This document shows positions 61,201 through 64,000 of a DNA stretch of 64,000 bases, piece after piece. The notes below the pieces were generated by a model. The model had not been told where the DNA came from. It made no database searches and saw only the letters and a program-made list of their open reading frames with translations. The translations under genes and the position numbers were made by a program. Each line of letters opens with the position of its first letter. Position 1 is the stretch's first letter. Location: the NCBI RefSeq assembly GCF_004349145.1, contig NZ_SMFO01000004.1, positions 186,001 to 250,000 on the forward strand, read 5' to 3'. Source of the stretch: Flavobacterium hiemivividum (GTDB lineage: Bacteria > Bacteroidota > Bacteroidia > Flavobacteriales > Flavobacteriaceae).

Positions 61201-62736
61201 ATGAGTTTTTTAAAAAATATTTTTTCAAAAGAGTTGGCTCCGATTACCATTGAAAAAAAGAACAAGGTTTCTGAATTAGAACTTTATTTTCAACAATATC
61301 GCGAAGAAATTGTTGGAATTCAGCAGAAATTTAAATCACCTTACGGTGAAAAAGAAATTATTTACGCCGACTGGACTGCCAGCGGAAGATTATACCGCCC
61401 TATAGAAGATAAATTGCTGAATCAATTTGGTCCATTTGTGGCCAATACGCATACAGAAACGTCAATAACGGGTTCTGTTATGACGATGGCTTACCATGAT
61501 GCAAGAGAAATAATTAAAAAACATGTGAATGCCAATTCAGATGATGTCTTGATCACCGAAGGCTCTGGTATGACAGGAGTTGTCAATAAACTGCAACGTA
61601 TTTTAGGATTAAAAGTGTCCGAAAATTTGAAGGCGCATACTACTATTCCCGATGCGTTAAGACCAATTGTTTTTATTACCCAAATGGAACACCATTCTAA
61701 TCAAACGTCTTGGTTAGAAACCATTGCCGATGTTGAGATAATTCCATGCCACGATTCGGGATTAATTTGTTTTGAAAGTTTTGAGAAAGTTTTAATTCAA
61801 TATAAAAATAGGCCCATAAAAATTGCATCAGTAACGGCTTGCTCTAACGTAACTGGTATTAGAACCGACTATCATAAAATTGCCGCTGTCATTCATGGAC
61901 ATGGTGGACTTTGTTTTGTTGATTTTGCTTGTTCCGCTCCTTATGTTGAGATCAATATGCATCCAAAAGAGAAAGAATCTTATTTAGATGCGATTTTCTT
62001 TTCGCCACATAAGTTTTTAGGAGGGCCAGGAACTTCAGGGGTTTTAATTTTTAATAAAAAGTTATATAAAAACATAGTTCCAGATAATCCAGGAGGAGGT
62101 ACTGTAAGTTATACTAATCCTTGGGGAGACCACGATTATGTTGACGATATTGAAACTAGAGAAGATGGAGGAACACCTGGATTTTTGCAAACTATAAAAA
62201 TTGCGCTTTCAATTCAATTGAAAGAAAAGATGGGGATTAAAAATATCTTGGAACGTGAACATGAATTTAATGAAATCATTTTCGATAAATTATCTAAAAT
62301 ACCAAATCTTACCATTCTAGCATCAGAACATAAAGATAGATTAGGGATTTTCTCGTTCTATGTAACTGATGCTCATTTTAATTTAATTGTGAAATTATTG
62401 AATGACAGATTTGGTGTTCAAACTCGTGGTGGTTGCTCTTGCGCTGGTACTTATGGTCATTTTTTATTAAACGTAGATCGGCAAACTTCAAAAAGCATCG
62501 AAAAGAAAATCTTAGAAGGTTGTATGGTCGAAAGACCAGGATGGATCCGCATGTCTATTCATCCAACAATGACTAATGCCGAAATTATTTTTGTATGTGA
62601 CGCCATCAGTGAAGTTGCAGAAAACTTTCAAAAATGGAAAATAGACTATCGCTATGATGCTGTTAAGAATGACTACGTACATAACAACAATATTAGCATA
62701 GAAAAAGAAATAACCAAAGATTGGTTTAATTTATAA
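61201..62736 (+). CDS. Class V aminotransferase-fold PLP enzyme, cysteine-desulfurase-like
   Basis: This is a 511-residue PLP enzyme of fold type I with no signal peptide. Features: YADWTASGRLYRP (about 55-67), the PLP-stacking EHHSN (163-167), DFACSAPYVEI (about 241-251), the PLP lysine in FFSPHKFLGGPGTSG (Lys271), and RGGCSCAGTYGH with Cys412/Cys414 near the place of the catalytic Cys of group I/II desulfurases. It may be a desulfurase or lyase of sulfur amino acids, but this large subgroup is uncharacterised. It follows the disulfide-reductase genes after a terminator and precedes an AraC regulator. Function in the locus is inference only. Confidence 0.87.
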   Translation: MSFLKNIFSKELAPITIEKKNKVSELELYFQQYREEIVGIQQKFKSPYGEKEIIYADWTASGRLYRPIEDKLLNQFGPFVANTHTETSITGSVMTMAYHDAREIIKKHVNANSDDVLITEGSGMTGVVNKLQRILGLKVSENLKAHTTIPDALRPIVFITQMEHHSNQTSWLETIADVEIIPCHDSGLICFESFEKVLIQYKNRPIKIASVTACSNVTGIRTDYHKIAAVIHGHGGLCFVDFACSAPYVEINMHPKEKESYLDAIFFSPHKFLGGPGTSGVLIFNKKLYKNIVPDNPGGGTVSYTNPWGDHDYVDDIETREDGGTPGFLQTIKIALSIQLKEKMGIKNILEREHEFNEIIFDKLSKIPNLTILASEHKDRLGIFSFYVTDAHFNLIVKLLNDRFGVQTRGGCSCAGTYGHFLLNVDRQTSKSIEKKILEGCMVERPGWIRMSIHPTMTNAEIIFVCDAISEVAENFQKWKIDYRYDAVKNDYVHNNNISIEKEITKDWFNL

Positions 62737-62906
62737 AGCTTAATAGTACGGTTCATCAATGTGAAATTTAGTTCTTTCATTTTTGAGCCGTTTCAATTGT
62801 AAAATTAAACTTGTTTTCAAGTTGATTCACCTTTTATTATTCTGAGTAGATTTAAAAATTTGCTACTTAGTTCAAATTGAAATTTAATAGTCTCACTGGC
62901 TATGAT

Positions 62907-62937
62907 TTGTATAGTCTCCTTTAATTCTTTATTTTTG
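62907..62937 (+). promoter_or_regulatory. Promoter of the AraC-type regulator
   Basis: TTG at 62907-62909, 20-base spacer, TATTTTTG at 62930-62937, 28 bases before the TTG start at 62965. Confidence 0.6.
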
Positions 62938-62964
62938 GAAGTGAATAATTAAAAATAAATTCAG

Positions 62965-63837
62965 TTGAGCAAACTTTCGTTCCCTACTTTATCTATTAGT
63001 ACTATACTTGGTGAAGATAATTTGGGTATTAGCCTATTCCGTCATAGTGTGAAGGGACGAAATGAATTTGAGCAGCCCCATAAACACGATTTTTATCTTG
63101 TCTTTTTTGTCGAAAGTGGCTCTGGAGTTCACGATATCGACTTCACACAGTATACAGTCGCTGATAATCAGGTTTATTTTGTTCGCCCGGGACAAATACA
63201 CAATTGGTCACTTAAAGAAGGAACTACTGGGTTTCAACTGATGCTTTCGAACGAAATAGTAAATATTTTTTATAATTTATCTCCACTTTCTTTTTTTCAA
63301 GCCAGTTCTATATCGTGTATTTCGTTAACAGAAACAGTTTTCCAAGAGTTTATAAAACAGCTTAACGATATAGAAGGGTTACTTCCCAATAATGATATAG
63401 TGACAAAGGAAATTGTAGTGCTTCAGCTGCATTTGTTACTTAAGTTATTGGAAAAAAATTATCTAATTCAATTTCCAGAACGCGATAGTGTTGTTAGACC
63501 TGAAAAATTAATACAAAAATTCGTTGAGTTAGTAGAAGTGCATTTTCATCAAGAACCCGCGGTAAAGTTTTATGCCACGCAGCTAAAGATCACAGCTAAC
63601 TATCTAAACATCCTATCTCAAAAATATTTAAAAACGGCTGCGGGAGATTTTATAAAAGACAGAAGCATGCTGGAAGCTAAGCGCTTGCTTGCCAGTACTA
63701 ACTTATCTATGAAAGAAATCGCATACCAACTGGGTTTTAATGACAATGGCTATTTTAGCAAAGTGTTTAAAAAACTTTCAGGGGAGTCACCGAGCGATTT
63801 TAGAGAAAGTTATAAATTTTACCATCCTTACCACTAA
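62965..63837 (+). CDS. AraC family transcriptional regulator
   Basis: This 290-residue regulator has an N-terminal cupin-like ligand-binding domain (QPHKHDFYLVFFVESGSGVHDIDF, about 37-60) and a C-terminal double helix-turn-helix. The latter has KMEA-like ..SMLEAKRLLASTNLSMKEIAYQLGFNDNGYFSKVFKKLSGESPSDFR, about 233-281. The frame has no ATG near its start: TTG at 62965 is the first candidate after an in-frame stop at 62956, and it lies 28 bases after a good -7 box, so a TTG start is chosen. It is monocistronic and may control the neighbouring enzyme or the SusCD locus. Ligand unknown. Confidence 0.9.
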   Translation: MSKLSFPTLSISTILGEDNLGISLFRHSVKGRNEFEQPHKHDFYLVFFVESGSGVHDIDFTQYTVADNQVYFVRPGQIHNWSLKEGTTGFQLMLSNEIVNIFYNLSPLSFFQASSISCISLTETVFQEFIKQLNDIEGLLPNNDIVTKEIVVLQLHLLLKLLEKNYLIQFPERDSVVRPEKLIQKFVELVEVHFHQEPAVKFYATQLKITANYLNILSQKYLKTAAGDFIKDRSMLEAKRLLASTNLSMKEIAYQLGFNDNGYFSKVFKKLSGESPSDFRESYKFYHPYH

Positions 63838-63973
63838 TAGTACCATTCAATATTGAATTTCTAATCGATTTTTGTAATTGATAAAAATTACTAAAAATGT
63901 GTGCACATAAAAGAAAGTGCAAGTTGCTTTTATGGTAAAGAATCAGTTTTATGAATTCAAAAAGAAATGAGTT

Positions 63974-64000
63974 ATGACAAACAAACGAAATAGGAGCGTT
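63974..64000 (+). CDS. Possible start of a further gene (cut by window)
   Basis: An ATG at 63974 opens nine codons (MTNKRNRSV) and runs off the window. The sequence before it (about 63838-63973) has no clear promoter, so this is only a possibility. Confidence 0.2.

Overview
The window reads as a stretch of chromosome from a Flavobacterium-like member of the Bacteroidota. The evidence is AT-rich DNA, SusC/SusD and outer-membrane beta-barrel receptor genes, FecI/FecR-type signalling, DUF4369/TlpA lipoproteins, and many promoters of the Bacteroidota form TTG-N19..23-TAnnTTTG. No rRNA, CRISPR array, integrase, transposase or phage gene was found. This is a reading without database searches, so family names rest on recognised motifs and remembered family members.

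Layout. 1-2053 (minus): an envelope operon with a KpsF-type arabinose-5-phosphate isomerase, tatC and an AhpD-like protein cut by the window edge; it is divergent from recQ (2139-4334). 4340-6190: a ten-copy tandem array of roughly 185-bp units, each with an imperfect REP-like inverted repeat. 6206-13574: a small conserved protein, an FAD dehydrogenase, a three-PAS hybrid histidine kinase, a GNAT, then idi, queD, a PrxQ-type peroxiredoxin and a small unknown protein. 13653-13957: two near-identical tRNA-Thr(TGT) genes, each with its own promoter and terminator. 14097-23249: a DUF4369 lipoprotein, DUF2805, sterol desaturase-like, DoxX-like, EamA, a DUF1501/DUF1800 pair, a beta-barrel receptor and DUF2721. 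23345-26511: an FAD monooxygenase with an N-terminal zinc-ribbon-like extension and raised G+C, a small membrane protein, three copies of an AT-rich repeat and a candidate Flavo-1-like structured RNA. 26512-46498: mostly core genes (htpG, ompA-like, an ABC ATPase, an S9D-like peptidase, a FabH-like synthase, a TonB receptor, argS, ffh, folD, rluF, an alpha/beta hydrolase, a cysteine-less zinc-ribbon protein and a Nif3-like protein).

46691-63837 is the most striking region: an ECF sigma factor and a divergent FecR anti-sigma factor, a SusC with an STN signalling domain, SusD, a TlpA thioredoxin lipoprotein, an M16 metallopeptidase, a DsbD-type transmembrane reductase, a second TlpA, a class-V aminotransferase/cysteine-desulfurase-like enzyme and an AraC regulator. 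Together they suggest a system that imports a peptide-like substrate, reduces its disulfides, cleaves it and possibly handles its sulfur. That is inference from gene content. Several hairpins between the genes suggest that it is not one uniform transcript.

Other points of note: RecQ lacks the usual zinc-site cysteines, the zinc-ribbon protein has lost all four of its cysteines, and two genes appear to use TTG starts.
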